64,000 nucleotides of DNA from Comamonas terrigena NBRC 13299 (GTDB lineage Bacteria > Pseudomonadota > Gammaproteobacteria > Burkholderiales > Burkholderiaceae_C). Positions within the stretch are counted from its first letter, which is position 1, and each line of letters begins with the position of its first letter. The stretch lies in the NCBI RefSeq assembly GCF_006740045.1, contig NZ_AP019749.1, positions 2,127,001 through 2,191,000 on the forward strand, written 5' to 3'. The notes below the pieces were generated by a model. That model ran no database searches. It had not been told where the DNA came from and saw nothing but the letters and a program-made list of their open reading frames with translations. This document shows positions 28,049-35,659 of the stretch, piece by piece. The position numbers were made by a program, and so were the translations under genes.

Positions 28049-28303
28049 TCAGCGGGCCTTGCTGCGGACCAGGTTGTAGATGAACAGCAGGACGACTGCG
28101 CCGATGACGGAGGCAATCCAGCCGGCGGCTTCACCCTGGGCGTACAAGCCCATGGCTGCACCCAGATAGCTGGCCAGGAACGAGCCGGCAATGCCCAGCA
28201 GGATGGTCATGATCCAGCCCATGCCATCGTCGCCCGGTTTGAGCGCGCGTGCGATCAGGCCCACGATCAAACCCACAATCAAGGTTCCAATTAGCGACAT
28301 CAT
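28049..28303 (-). CDS. GlsB/YeaQ/YmgE family small membrane protein
   Basis: An 84-residue protein of three membrane helices with the family pattern GLIVGLIARALKPG and GWIMTILLGIAGSFLASYLG. These 'transglycosylase-associated' proteins are often stress-induced; the enzymatic label is historical and no activity is established. It has its own terminator. The start MMSLIGTL has ATG at 28303 with an alternative at 28300. Confidence 0.9.
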   Translation of the reverse strand: MMSLIGTLIVGLIVGLIARALKPGDDGMGWIMTILLGIAGSFLASYLGAAMGLYAQGEAAGWIASVIGAVVLLFIYNLVRSKAR

Positions 28304-28569
28304 CTTTGATCTCCAAAAGCAATAGGGGCCACTCTAAAGAGCGCGCGCAGCGTGGGTTGTCGGACAGGGGCTTTTTGATGGTGGGGCGCACCGCGCGTGT
28401 GCATTGTGACAAGGCCGGAGTAGGGACAGGCCGCCCAGTATGTCAAGAAACGTCCTGAGACCCTGGTCCCTATGGAGCGGATTGCTATCGAACAGGATAG
28501 AGGCGGGATGGACAGGCCGTCCGGCGCAGCGGGCGCAGGCCCGCTGCCTGGCTGCTGCTGTGCGCGTGC

Positions 28570-29355
28570 TCAGGCCGTGCAGGACTGCGGGGCGGTGTCG
28601 GTGAGCAGTTGCTGGTGGGCGTAGTGCGCAAAGCGCGGCAGCAGGCGTGCGGCCCAGGGCGTGCTGCACACGGGCCACTCGCTGGTGTCGGCGCTGGATA
28701 GCGCGTGGCTGTGCAGGCTGTGGCGCACATGGTCCACATAGGCTTGCATCACCAGCGCATCGAATTCCGGGTGGAATTGCACACCCCAGGCATGGGCCCC
28801 CCAGCGAAAGCCGTGGTGGGGTTCGTGCGGGTTGGCTGCCAGCACCTGGGCACCAGCAGGCAGGCGGCGTACCGACTGGTAGTGCACGGCATGGGCCTGA
28901 AAGCGGGCGGGGAGGTCGTGCCACAACGGATCCAGCGCGGCGGCGCGCTGCGCGTCAACGGGTACGGTGCCCAGCTCCAGGCCGGCGGGGTGCGGGGCGA
29001 CCTGCCCACCCAGGGCCTGGGCCAGCAACTGGTGGCCAAAGCAGATGCCCAGCAGGGGCAGATCCTGCTCGGCCAGGCTGCGCAGCCAGTCCTCGCAGCG
29101 CAAGCACCAGTCGGCACCGTCGGTGACCATGTCGTGCGAACCCGTGATGACCAGGCCGGCCATGGCGCTGCGCTCCGGCCATTGCCAATTGGCTGCGGTG
29201 CAGGCGTGGGCATCCAGCACGCGGATGTCCAGCGGTGTGCCGGCCAGACCCTGGGTGATCCAGTCTTCAAAATCGCCATGCGCTGCCGCGAGCGCGGGCA
29301 GGGTGGACCCGGTTTTGAGGATGTACAGAGCTGGTGTGGCGGATATGGCAGGCAT
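28570..29355 (-). CDS. Class I glutamine amidotransferase-like protein
   Basis: A 261-residue protein with a single GATase1 domain. The nucleophile is C105 in LLGICFGHQLL, and the His-Glu pair is in GVQFHPEFD, so the triad is complete. It resembles the stand-alone GMP synthase-like amidotransferases (e.g. YfeJ-type) rather than the GuaA N-terminal domain; the acceptor is unknown and some relatives hydrolyse gamma-glutamyl compounds. ATG 29355 (MPAISATPALYIL) fits the family start. The DsbA-like gene lies upstream on the same strand about 100 bases away. Confidence 0.85.
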   Translation of the reverse strand: MPAISATPALYILKTGSTLPALAAAHGDFEDWITQGLAGTPLDIRVLDAHACTAANWQWPERSAMAGLVITGSHDMVTDGADWCLRCEDWLRSLAEQDLPLLGICFGHQLLAQALGGQVAPHPAGLELGTVPVDAQRAAALDPLWHDLPARFQAHAVHYQSVRRLPAGAQVLAANPHEPHHGFRWGAHAWGVQFHPEFDALVMQAYVDHVRHSLHSHALSSADTSEWPVCSTPWAARLLPRFAHYAHQQLLTDTAPQSCTA

Positions 29356-29452
29356 GAAGCATTCCCAGAACGTGTCAGATATGCATTTTTTGCATGCAAG
29401 AATCATGCCGTTTGTCTGCATGCCAGATGTCCGCACGCACTGGGGCAAGGGG

Positions 29453-30133
29453 TCAGTCGACCGGCAAAGAGAGCAGCCACTGCGCCAGTGCATCGCGCCA
29501 GACGGCGGGCTGACCCAGAAAGCTGGCGGTGTCCACGCGTTGCAGCTGTACCGGGGCATCCGGCGCGGTCTGCCATTCCAGCACCCAGGTGGGAAAGCCC
29601 TGGCCACCGGCGCGCTGCAGCCACTGGCGGCTGTCCAGAATGTGGTCGATCGTGCGGTCGCCCAACTGCATCACATAGGCCGCTGCAAATTGCTGGGGGT
29701 CCAGCCCGGCCTCGGCGGCGATCTGCTGCAAGGTGTCGGCATCGCTGATGGTGCGGCCTTCCACGTAGTGCGCGTGCTGGATGCGGTGCAGCAGATCCAG
29801 GGCGTGGACTTGTGGCTGGTCGCTGGCTTGGTCCATGGCCTGCACGGCCAGCAGGGCGGTGATGGGTGGACCGGAGTCCAGCGGCGTGCCCACCTGGTTC
29901 AGCAGGACGTCGGTGTAGGCCGAGCCAAAGGGTTGGCCGGTCAGCTGGGCAATGCGTTGGTCGTGCGGTAGCACGTGGTCGCGCCAGTCGGCCGTGATGC
30001 GCCGTGCGTGCGGGCCTGCCAGCATGCCGCCGGCATGCCACTGCACGACCAGGCCGGGCAATTGGCGTGCGGCATCCACCAGCGGTGCGGCGCCATAGCA
30101 CCAGCCGCACAGTGGATCAAAGATGTAGTGCAG
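29453..30133 (-). CDS. DsbA-like thioredoxin-fold protein with no normal start codon
   Basis: The frame encodes a DSBA/FrnE-like protein of about 226 residues: IFDPLCGWCYGAAPLVDAARQLPGL, then a helical insertion (ALLAVQAMDQASDQPQVHALD) and a C-terminal GFPTWVLEW cis-Pro-type segment. The redox motif CGWC is at codons 30109-30098. The first ordinary start in frame is GTG 30079, which would lose the CxxC; between it and the in-frame stop at 30161 only CTG (30133) and AUA occur. I give CTG as a notional start. Either an unusual start is used, or the true start was lost by mutation or sequencing error. It may act in cytoplasmic redox chemistry; no signal peptide is seen. Confidence 0.6.
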   Translation of the reverse strand: MHYIFDPLCGWCYGAAPLVDAARQLPGLVVQWHAGGMLAGPHARRITADWRDHVLPHDQRIAQLTGQPFGSAYTDVLLNQVGTPLDSGPPITALLAVQAMDQASDQPQVHALDLLHRIQHAHYVEGRTISDADTLQQIAAEAGLDPQQFAAAYVMQLGDRTIDHILDSRQWLQRAGGQGFPTWVLEWQTAPDAPVQLQRVDTASFLGQPAVWRDALAQWLLSLPVD

Positions 30134-30773
30134 GGTGAGGGCGGTTCGGGCGGAGGTTATTCAGCTATGGGCGAGGGGTGGAGATTGCCCGCAGTATGGC
30201 CCAGCAGACATCACCCGCCACAGCGCAGCCTGCATGGGGCTGCACCGGCGGGGTGACATAGCCGATGCCCTGGATGCAATCGCTGCCACGCAAAGCCCAC
30301 TCCGCAGGCAGCCCGAAGCGGCAGGCAGTGCGCAAGCATGCAAGCAGACGGGATGGCCTGTCGGCGCATCCGCTTGGCTGCGCGCACCGCCACTTTGCAC
30401 CGCTTTCGGGCGACTGGTATGGACATTGTGTTGCACCTGCTGGGCCGTGTGTCCAGCTTTTTGCTGCGCTTGCAGGGGTTTCAACTGCTCTTTATTTGGC
30501 CCGGCTGGCTGGTGCTCAGGTTGCTCACACTGGGACGCTATCCGCAATTTCTGGGTCCGCGGCGCAATGCCACGGCATGTGAAGACGTGGAGCTGGTCAG
30601 CTGCACAGGGCTGGTTACCAGTGCAGCTGGCCCTGGTGTGGTGGACGCACTCTGGGGCCGGGTAGCGCCGTTGGCTGCAGCGCTGCCAGCCTGTCGGGGT
30701 CTGGTTGGTGAGGGCCTGCGCCGAGGTAGATCGGCCTGGTGGGGCAAGGGCCTGCACAGGCCCTTTTTGGTAC
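30134..30773. other. 640-base gap with a weak plus-strand open frame
   Basis: No firm gene. A plus-strand frame from ATG 30419 encodes a hydrophobic start (MDIVLHLLGRVSSFLLRLQG, then FIWPGWLVLRLLTLGRYPQF) that looks protein-like, but the rest is not and the frame runs to 30910 into the aminotransferase gene. It could be a small membrane protein remnant. A hairpin with T-run on the plus strand is at 30746-30768. The left side should hold the promoter of the DsbA-like gene. Confidence 0.35.
30746..30768 (+). terminator. Plus-strand terminator candidate beside the aminotransferase stop
   Basis: AGGGCC / GGCCCT stem, TGCACA loop, followed by TTTTT on the plus strand. It lies just past the stop of the minus-strand aminotransferase gene, for which it lacks a good T-run. 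Confidence 0.4.
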
Positions 30774-31934
30774 TTACAGCTTGCGCAGCCGTTCCAGTGC
30801 AGCACGCAGGGTGTCGTCCTGCTTGGCAAAGCAAAAGCGCACCACCTTCTGGTCGAAGCCGTCGCCGTAGAAGGCCGACATTGGAATGGCAGCCACGCCC
30901 ACTTCCTTGACCAGCCACTGGCAGAACTCGGCCTCGTTCAGATCGCTGATGGCGGAGATGTCTGCACACTGGAAGTAGGTGCCGGCCGTGGGCAGCAGCT
31001 TGAAACGGGTCTGGCTCAGACCTTCGGCAAACAGATCGCGCTTGCGTTGGTAGAACGCAGGCAGTTCCAGGTACGGGGCCGGGTTCTGCATATAGGTGGC
31101 CAGGCCGACCTGCATGGGGGTGTTCACGGTGAACACATTGAACTGGTGCACCTTGCGGAATTCGGCCGTCAGTGCGGCGGGAGCGGCCACGGTGCCGACC
31201 TTCCAGCCTGTCACGTGGTAGGTCTTGCCAAAGCTGGAGACGATGAAGGTGCGTGCAGCCAGGCCCGGGTAGCGCGCCGCGCTTTCGTGCTGGGCACCGT
31301 CAAACACCATGTGCTCGTACACCTCGTCGCTGATCAGCAGCACATTGGTGGGAGCCAGCAGGTCTTCGAGCTGCTGCATTTCTGCCGCCGTCCACACCGT
31401 GGCGCTGGGGTTGTGCGGGGTGTTGACGATCATCAGCCGCGTTCTGGGCGTGATGGCGGCGGAAATCTTGGCAAAGTCCGGACGGAAGGTGCCGGGCGTC
31501 AGCGGCACCCGCACGATGGTGCCGCCGGCCATCTCGATATTGGGGGCGTAGCTGTCGTAGCAGGGGTCCAGCACGATCACTTCATCACCGGCCTGCACGG
31601 TGGCCAGGATGGCGGTCAGGATGGCCTGGGTGGCACCTGCGGTGATGGTGATCTCGGTCGCCGCGTTGTACTGGCGGCCATGGAGGGTGTGGATTTTCGC
31701 GGCCACCGCTTCGCGCAGCTGGGGCATGCCGGCCATGGGCGGGTACTGGTTGTGGCCGGCGCGCATGGCATCGTTGACGGCGTCCAGCAGCGTGGGGTCG
31801 CAGTCAAAGTCCGGAAAGCCCTGGCCGAGGTTGACGGCCTGGTGTTCGGCGGCCAGGGCCGACATCACGGTGAAGATGGTGGTGCCCACATGGGGCAGGC
31901 GGCTGGGAAAACTGGGGGTGTGCGCGGTGGTCAT
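30774..31934 (-). CDS. Methionine-type aminotransferase (YbdL family), PLP-dependent
   Basis: A 386-residue fold-type I aminotransferase. The PLP lysine is K237 in SSFGKTYHVTGWK; NTPHNPSATVW, DEVYEHMVFDG and NLGQGFPDFD are conserved in the YbdL / kynurenine aminotransferase branch. E. coli YbdL prefers methionine, which fits the neighbourhood of CysB-like and CbiX genes (sulfur metabolism). The ATG at 31934 gives MTTAHTPSFPSRLP, a normal start. It is the last gene of the minus-strand run from lptF, 81 bases after the CysB-like gene. Confidence 0.88.
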   Translation of the reverse strand: MTTAHTPSFPSRLPHVGTTIFTVMSALAAEHQAVNLGQGFPDFDCDPTLLDAVNDAMRAGHNQYPPMAGMPQLREAVAAKIHTLHGRQYNAATEITITAGATQAILTAILATVQAGDEVIVLDPCYDSYAPNIEMAGGTIVRVPLTPGTFRPDFAKISAAITPRTRLMIVNTPHNPSATVWTAAEMQQLEDLLAPTNVLLISDEVYEHMVFDGAQHESAARYPGLAARTFIVSSFGKTYHVTGWKVGTVAAPAALTAEFRKVHQFNVFTVNTPMQVGLATYMQNPAPYLELPAFYQRKRDLFAEGLSQTRFKLLPTAGTYFQCADISAISDLNEAEFCQWLVKEVGVAAIPMSAFYGDGFDQKVVRFCFAKQDDTLRAALERLRKL

Positions 31935-32015
31935 CGCTCAATCGCAAAAAGGCAAAAACCCGGGGGCTAGGGGTCTAGCGCCGGGCTGGGGAAGGTCTCT
32001 GAGTGAACTGTACGC

Positions 32016-32957
32016 TCACAGTTCGTAATCGTTGACGTGGCCGGTCATTGCCCGCGCGATCAGGTCGCGGCTGAGGCGGTCGCTCAGGGTTTCGGCAAAC
32101 TTATAGACGAAGTTGCGCAGGTAGGCGCCGCGCTTGAAGGCCACACGCGCCACGCTCTGACCGAACAGATGGCCGACGGGGCGGGAGACCAGGTCCACGC
32201 CCGGATCGTCACGCATGGCCATTTCGGCCACGATGCCGATGCCAAGGCCCAGGCGCACATAGGTCTTGATCACGTCCGAATCAATGGCTTCCAGCACGAT
32301 GCGCGGGGTGATCTTGCGCGTGGCAAAGGCGGTGTCGATCTTGTTGCGACCGGTGAACGAGGGGTGGTAGGTGATCAGCGCTTCCAGACCGATGTCTTCC
32401 AGACCGATGCGTTCCTTGGTGGCCAACGGGTGGCCCTTGGGCACCACCAGCACGTGCTGCCATTCGTAGCAGGGCAGGGTGACCAGGTCGGGGTAATCGG
32501 CCAGCGATTCGGTGGCCATGCCAATTTCGGCCACTTCGTCCAGCACCATGCGCGCCACTTCATGGGGCGTGGCCTGGTGCAGGCTGATGGTGACCTTGGG
32601 GTAGGCGTCGCGCAGCTTGGCCACCGCATTGGGCAGCACGTAGCGCGCCTGGGTATGGGTAGTGGCAATGCTGAGGGTGCCGCTGTCCTGGGCACTGAAT
32701 TGCTCGCCGATGCGCTTGAGGTTGTCGACTTCGCGCATGATCAGCTCGATGCTTTTGAGCACATGCTGGCCGGGCTCGGTGATGCGCTTGAGGCGCTTGC
32801 CGTGGCGGGCGAAGATGTCCACGCCCAGTTCTTCCTCCAGCTCGATGATTGCTTTGGAGACGCCGGGCTGCGAGGTGTGCAGCGCTTTGGCGGCCTCGGT
32901 GAGGTTGAGGTTGCGGCGGGCGGCCTCTTGAACGAAGCGGAATTGGTGCAGATTCAT
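32016..32957 (-). CDS. cysB: CysB-like LysR-family regulator of sulfur assimilation
   Basis: A 313-residue LysR-type regulator. The winged helix-turn-helix is at residues ~1-60 (NLTEAAKALHTSQPGVSKAI), followed by the CysB-specific LGVDIFARHGKRLKRIT segment and an effector domain with ATTHTQARYVLP and ITYHPSFTGRNKID, matching CysB/Cbl. It should respond to O-acetylserine or sulfur status and activate sulfate/sulfonate assimilation genes. Which of CysB or Cbl it is cannot be decided here. A 15-base palindrome lies 25 bases upstream of the start and may be its own binding site. Confidence 0.88.
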   Translation of the reverse strand: MNLHQFRFVQEAARRNLNLTEAAKALHTSQPGVSKAIIELEEELGVDIFARHGKRLKRITEPGQHVLKSIELIMREVDNLKRIGEQFSAQDSGTLSIATTHTQARYVLPNAVAKLRDAYPKVTISLHQATPHEVARMVLDEVAEIGMATESLADYPDLVTLPCYEWQHVLVVPKGHPLATKERIGLEDIGLEALITYHPSFTGRNKIDTAFATRKITPRIVLEAIDSDVIKTYVRLGLGIGIVAEMAMRDDPGVDLVSRPVGHLFGQSVARVAFKRGAYLRNFVYKFAETLSDRLSRDLIARAMTGHVNDYEL

Positions 32958-32981
32958 AAGCGGATGTCGGCTGGCGTGGAC

Positions 32982-32996
32982 ATCATTATGAATGAT
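32982..32996. promoter_or_regulatory. Perfect palindrome upstream of the CysB-like gene
   Basis: ATCATT-ATG-AATGAT, in the 43-base space between the CbiX gene and the CysB-like gene. Its place and A/T-richness suit an autoregulatory site or promoter element; no direct proof. Confidence 0.45.
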
Positions 32997-33000
32997 TTAT

Positions 33001-33429
33001 CTAAAGTTTTGGTTCTTTATATATGTGCTGCTGTGCGATTTGCGCCAACAGGCCGATGACCCGGGGGTCTTCGCCCACGGGGGTGGCGCTGTCCAGCTGC
33101 ACGCCGGGGTGCTGCTGGCGGGCTTGCTCCAGCAGCAGGGGCAGGTCTTCGCGCGCGTGGCGGCCGGTGCCCAGAAATAGCGGCAGCACCGTAATGCGGG
33201 TGCAGCCCTGGGCGACCAGTTGCGCAATGGCGGCGGGCAGCGAAGGGCTGCTGATCTCCAGGTAGGCGCACAGGCAGAGCGCGCCCGGCTGTTCTGCCAG
33301 CAGTTGATCGCGCACGGCCTGCATGGGGCGGTGCCACAGGGGGTCGCGCGAGCCATGTGCGAACAGCACCAGGCCCGTTGCCGGAGCGGCAGGGCCGGGG
33401 CCGGGGCCGCTGTGGGTGGATGGGTTCAT
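33001..33429 (-). CDS. cbiX: CbiX-type sirohydrochlorin chelatase
   Basis: A 142-residue single-domain class II chelatase. LVLFAHGSRDPLW carries the metal-binding His of the family at residues 25-26, and AYLEISSPSLPAAIAQL and VLPLFLGTGRHAREDLP with the second His are present. It would insert iron (or cobalt) into sirohydrochlorin for siroheme, the cofactor of sulfite reductase, which fits the adjacent CysB-like regulator. Its ATG overlaps the stop of lptG (33426-33429, ATGA), so it is translationally coupled to LPS export genes. Confidence 0.88.
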   Translation of the reverse strand: MNPSTHSGPGPGPAAPATGLVLFAHGSRDPLWHRPMQAVRDQLLAEQPGALCLCAYLEISSPSLPAAIAQLVAQGCTRITVLPLFLGTGRHAREDLPLLLEQARQQHPGVQLDSATPVGEDPRVIGLLAQIAQQHIYKEPKL

Positions 33430-34526
33430 CGCCGCAGCACCAGCCAGGTGAAAGCACCCAGAGACAGCAATGAATAGATCACCCCGGGGGCCGCTGCGGT
33501 CAGCATGGGCTGCCAGTTATTCAGATTGCCGGCGTAGCCAAAGACGTTGTTGAGCAGGAAGAAGCTGATGCCGGCCATCACACCGCCGAACACATAGCCT
33601 GCCAGCCCGCCGGAGCGGAAATGCAGATAGGCAAAAGGCAGGGCCAGCACCACCATCACCAGGCAGCTGAGCGGGTAGAACAGCTTGCGCCAGAACTCGA
33701 TCTCGTACTTCTGCGCCGACTGGTCGTTGCTCTGCAAATGCTGGATGAAGCGGAACAGCTCGATGGTGGGCATGCGATCGGGCTTGTGCACGGCCGCGGC
33801 CACCATGTTGGAGGTGAGGTTGGTGGCGAAGTCGTATTCGGCTTCGGTGTAGCGCTGCAGGCGCGCCTGTGTGGGTTCGGGGTAGCTGAACTCGGAGCGG
33901 CGCACCTGGCTGAGCTTCCACAGGTCGTTGTCCTTCACCTCGGCTTTTTCGGCATGGATCTGGCGCAGCATGCGGCCATCGGCATCGAACTCGAAAATAC
34001 GCACGCCCAGCAACTCGTCGTCACGGATGTTGCGCACATTGATGGCCAGGGTCCTGCCGTCCTTGCGTTCCTTCAGCCAGGCTCCTGTCGCCCCGGAGGT
34101 GACGGTGCCGCCCTGGAACTTGGCCTGGGTGGCCGATGCGGCGCGTTCGGACAGCGGAGCGATGTAGTCCCCTATCAGAAAGGTAAGCACCACAAAGCCG
34201 GCGCCAATGGTGACCAGGGTGCGCAACGCCAGCCAGGGGCCCAGGCCGCTGGTGCGCATGATGGTGAATTCCGAGCTTTGCGCCAGGCGGGCCATCACGT
34301 AGATGGTGCCGATCAGCACGGTGATGGGCAGCAGCTCGTACAGGTGATTGGGCACTTCCAGCAGCACCACCAGCATGGCCTGGGGGACGCCGTACTGCTC
34401 GTAGCGGCCCACATAGCGCATTTCGTCGAGCAGGTCGAAGAAGAAGAACAGCGCCAGGAAGGCCAGGGTCACAAACGCCACCGTGGTGATGACGTCCTTG
34501 AAGATCATTTTGCGCAGTGTCTTCAT
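33426..34526 (-). CDS. lptG: LPS export ABC transporter permease LptG
   Basis: A 366-residue inner-membrane permease with six membrane helices, three at each end of a periplasmic beta-jellyroll domain (about residues 130-265). The N-terminal RKMIFKDVITTVAFVTLAF and the C-terminal FGYAGNLNNWQPMLTAAAPG are typical LptG. With LptF and LptB (not in the window) it extracts LPS from the inner membrane. Start ATG 34526 overlaps the lptF stop by four bases. Confidence 0.95.
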   Translation of the reverse strand: MKTLRKMIFKDVITTVAFVTLAFLALFFFFDLLDEMRYVGRYEQYGVPQAMLVVLLEVPNHLYELLPITVLIGTIYVMARLAQSSEFTIMRTSGLGPWLALRTLVTIGAGFVVLTFLIGDYIAPLSERAASATQAKFQGGTVTSGATGAWLKERKDGRTLAINVRNIRDDELLGVRIFEFDADGRMLRQIHAEKAEVKDNDLWKLSQVRRSEFSYPEPTQARLQRYTEAEYDFATNLTSNMVAAAVHKPDRMPTIELFRFIQHLQSNDQSAQKYEIEFWRKLFYPLSCLVMVVLALPFAYLHFRSGGLAGYVFGGVMAGISFFLLNNVFGYAGNLNNWQPMLTAAAPGVIYSLLSLGAFTWLVLRR

Positions 34527-35635
34527 GCCGAAGCTCCTTGCGGTACTTGGGCGCGGCGTTGCAGCAGTTGTCGGGGCGACCAGCGGTGGTGGCGAGTCAT
34601 CAGGGTGGCCAGGGCGATCCCCAGGACCGCGCCGTGCAGGCCGAGCAGGAAGCCCAGCATGGACATGCGGCCGGAGACGACCCAGCTTTGGCCCACGGTC
34701 ATCAGGTTGTAGTAGACCACGAATGCCAGCAGCGCGACGGCCAAGCTGGTGCTTTTGGCGGCACGCGGGTTGGCGTTGGTGATGGCCAGGGCCAGCAGCA
34801 CAAAGTTGAGCGCTGCCAGGGGCAGGCCCAGGCGCCAGCCCAGCTCGGCCCGGTCCTTGGGCTCGTCAGAGGCCAGCAGCGCCGCCGTGGGCTGGGATTT
34901 GGTGGCCAGGGCTTCGGCGCTGGCGCTGCTGCCGTCCGACAGGCGCAGTGCGTATTCCTGAAACTGGCTGATGCGCAGCCCCGCGCCGTCGGGCTTGGTC
35001 TCGATGCGTTGGCCATCGGTCAGCACCGCCATTCTCACGCCTTGCTGCACGCGCAGATGGGCGCTCTTGGCAGAGGTCACAACCTCTTTGCCATTGCTGT
35101 TGTCGACGATGAAGACATTGCTCGCAGATTCGGAGGACACGGATTCCTTGTCGATGAAGAAGACCCGCTGGCCGTCCGAGGATTCCTGGAACTCTCCGGG
35201 GGCGATGCGGTCCACATCGCTGCGCTGCTCGAATTGCTCACGCATCTGCTGCACCTGCTGGTTGCTCCAGGGCCAGACCCATACGCCCAGCACGGCAACG
35301 ATCAGCAGCACCGGCCAGGCAAAGCGCAGCAGCGGCTTGACCAGACTGGCCAGGCCGCGGCCGCTGGCAAACCAGATCACCATTTCGCTGTCACGGTACA
35401 TGCGGGTGAGCGTGCCGACAATGGAGACAAACAGGCTCAGCATCAGGATGGTGGACAAATGGCTGAGCACGGTGAAGCCCATGACCAGCAGCACGTCGGA
35501 TGGGCTGACATTGCCTTTGGCGGCCTGGCCTAATGTGCGGATCAGCATCATGGTCATGACCACGGTAATCAACACCACCAGGGTTGCGCCAAAGCTGCGG
35601 GCCAGCTCCTTGCGTATGGATGAATCGAATAACAT
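34523..35635 (-). CDS. lptF: LPS export ABC transporter permease LptF
   Basis: A 370-residue partner of LptG with the same six-helix plus jellyroll plan; MLFDSSIRKELARSFGATL is the standard LptF start and SEMVIWFASGRGL (EM-IW-ASG) the conserved cytoplasmic coupling loop. ATG 35635 was chosen; the open frame continues upstream but only as antisense of pepA. It is divergent from pepA with a 24-base gap, so the two promoters must overlap the opposite gene starts. First gene of the lptF-lptG-cbiX-cysB-like-aminotransferase run. Confidence 0.95.
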   Translation of the reverse strand: MLFDSSIRKELARSFGATLVVLITVVMTMMLIRTLGQAAKGNVSPSDVLLVMGFTVLSHLSTILMLSLFVSIVGTLTRMYRDSEMVIWFASGRGLASLVKPLLRFAWPVLLIVAVLGVWVWPWSNQQVQQMREQFEQRSDVDRIAPGEFQESSDGQRVFFIDKESVSSESASNVFIVDNSNGKEVVTSAKSAHLRVQQGVRMAVLTDGQRIETKPDGAGLRISQFQEYALRLSDGSSASAEALATKSQPTAALLASDEPKDRAELGWRLGLPLAALNFVLLALAITNANPRAAKSTSLAVALLAFVVYYNLMTVGQSWVVSGRMSMLGFLLGLHGAVLGIALATLMTRHHRWSPRQLLQRRAQVPQGASA

Positions 35636-35659
35636 CGGCGTTAAAGGAAAACACCGATT

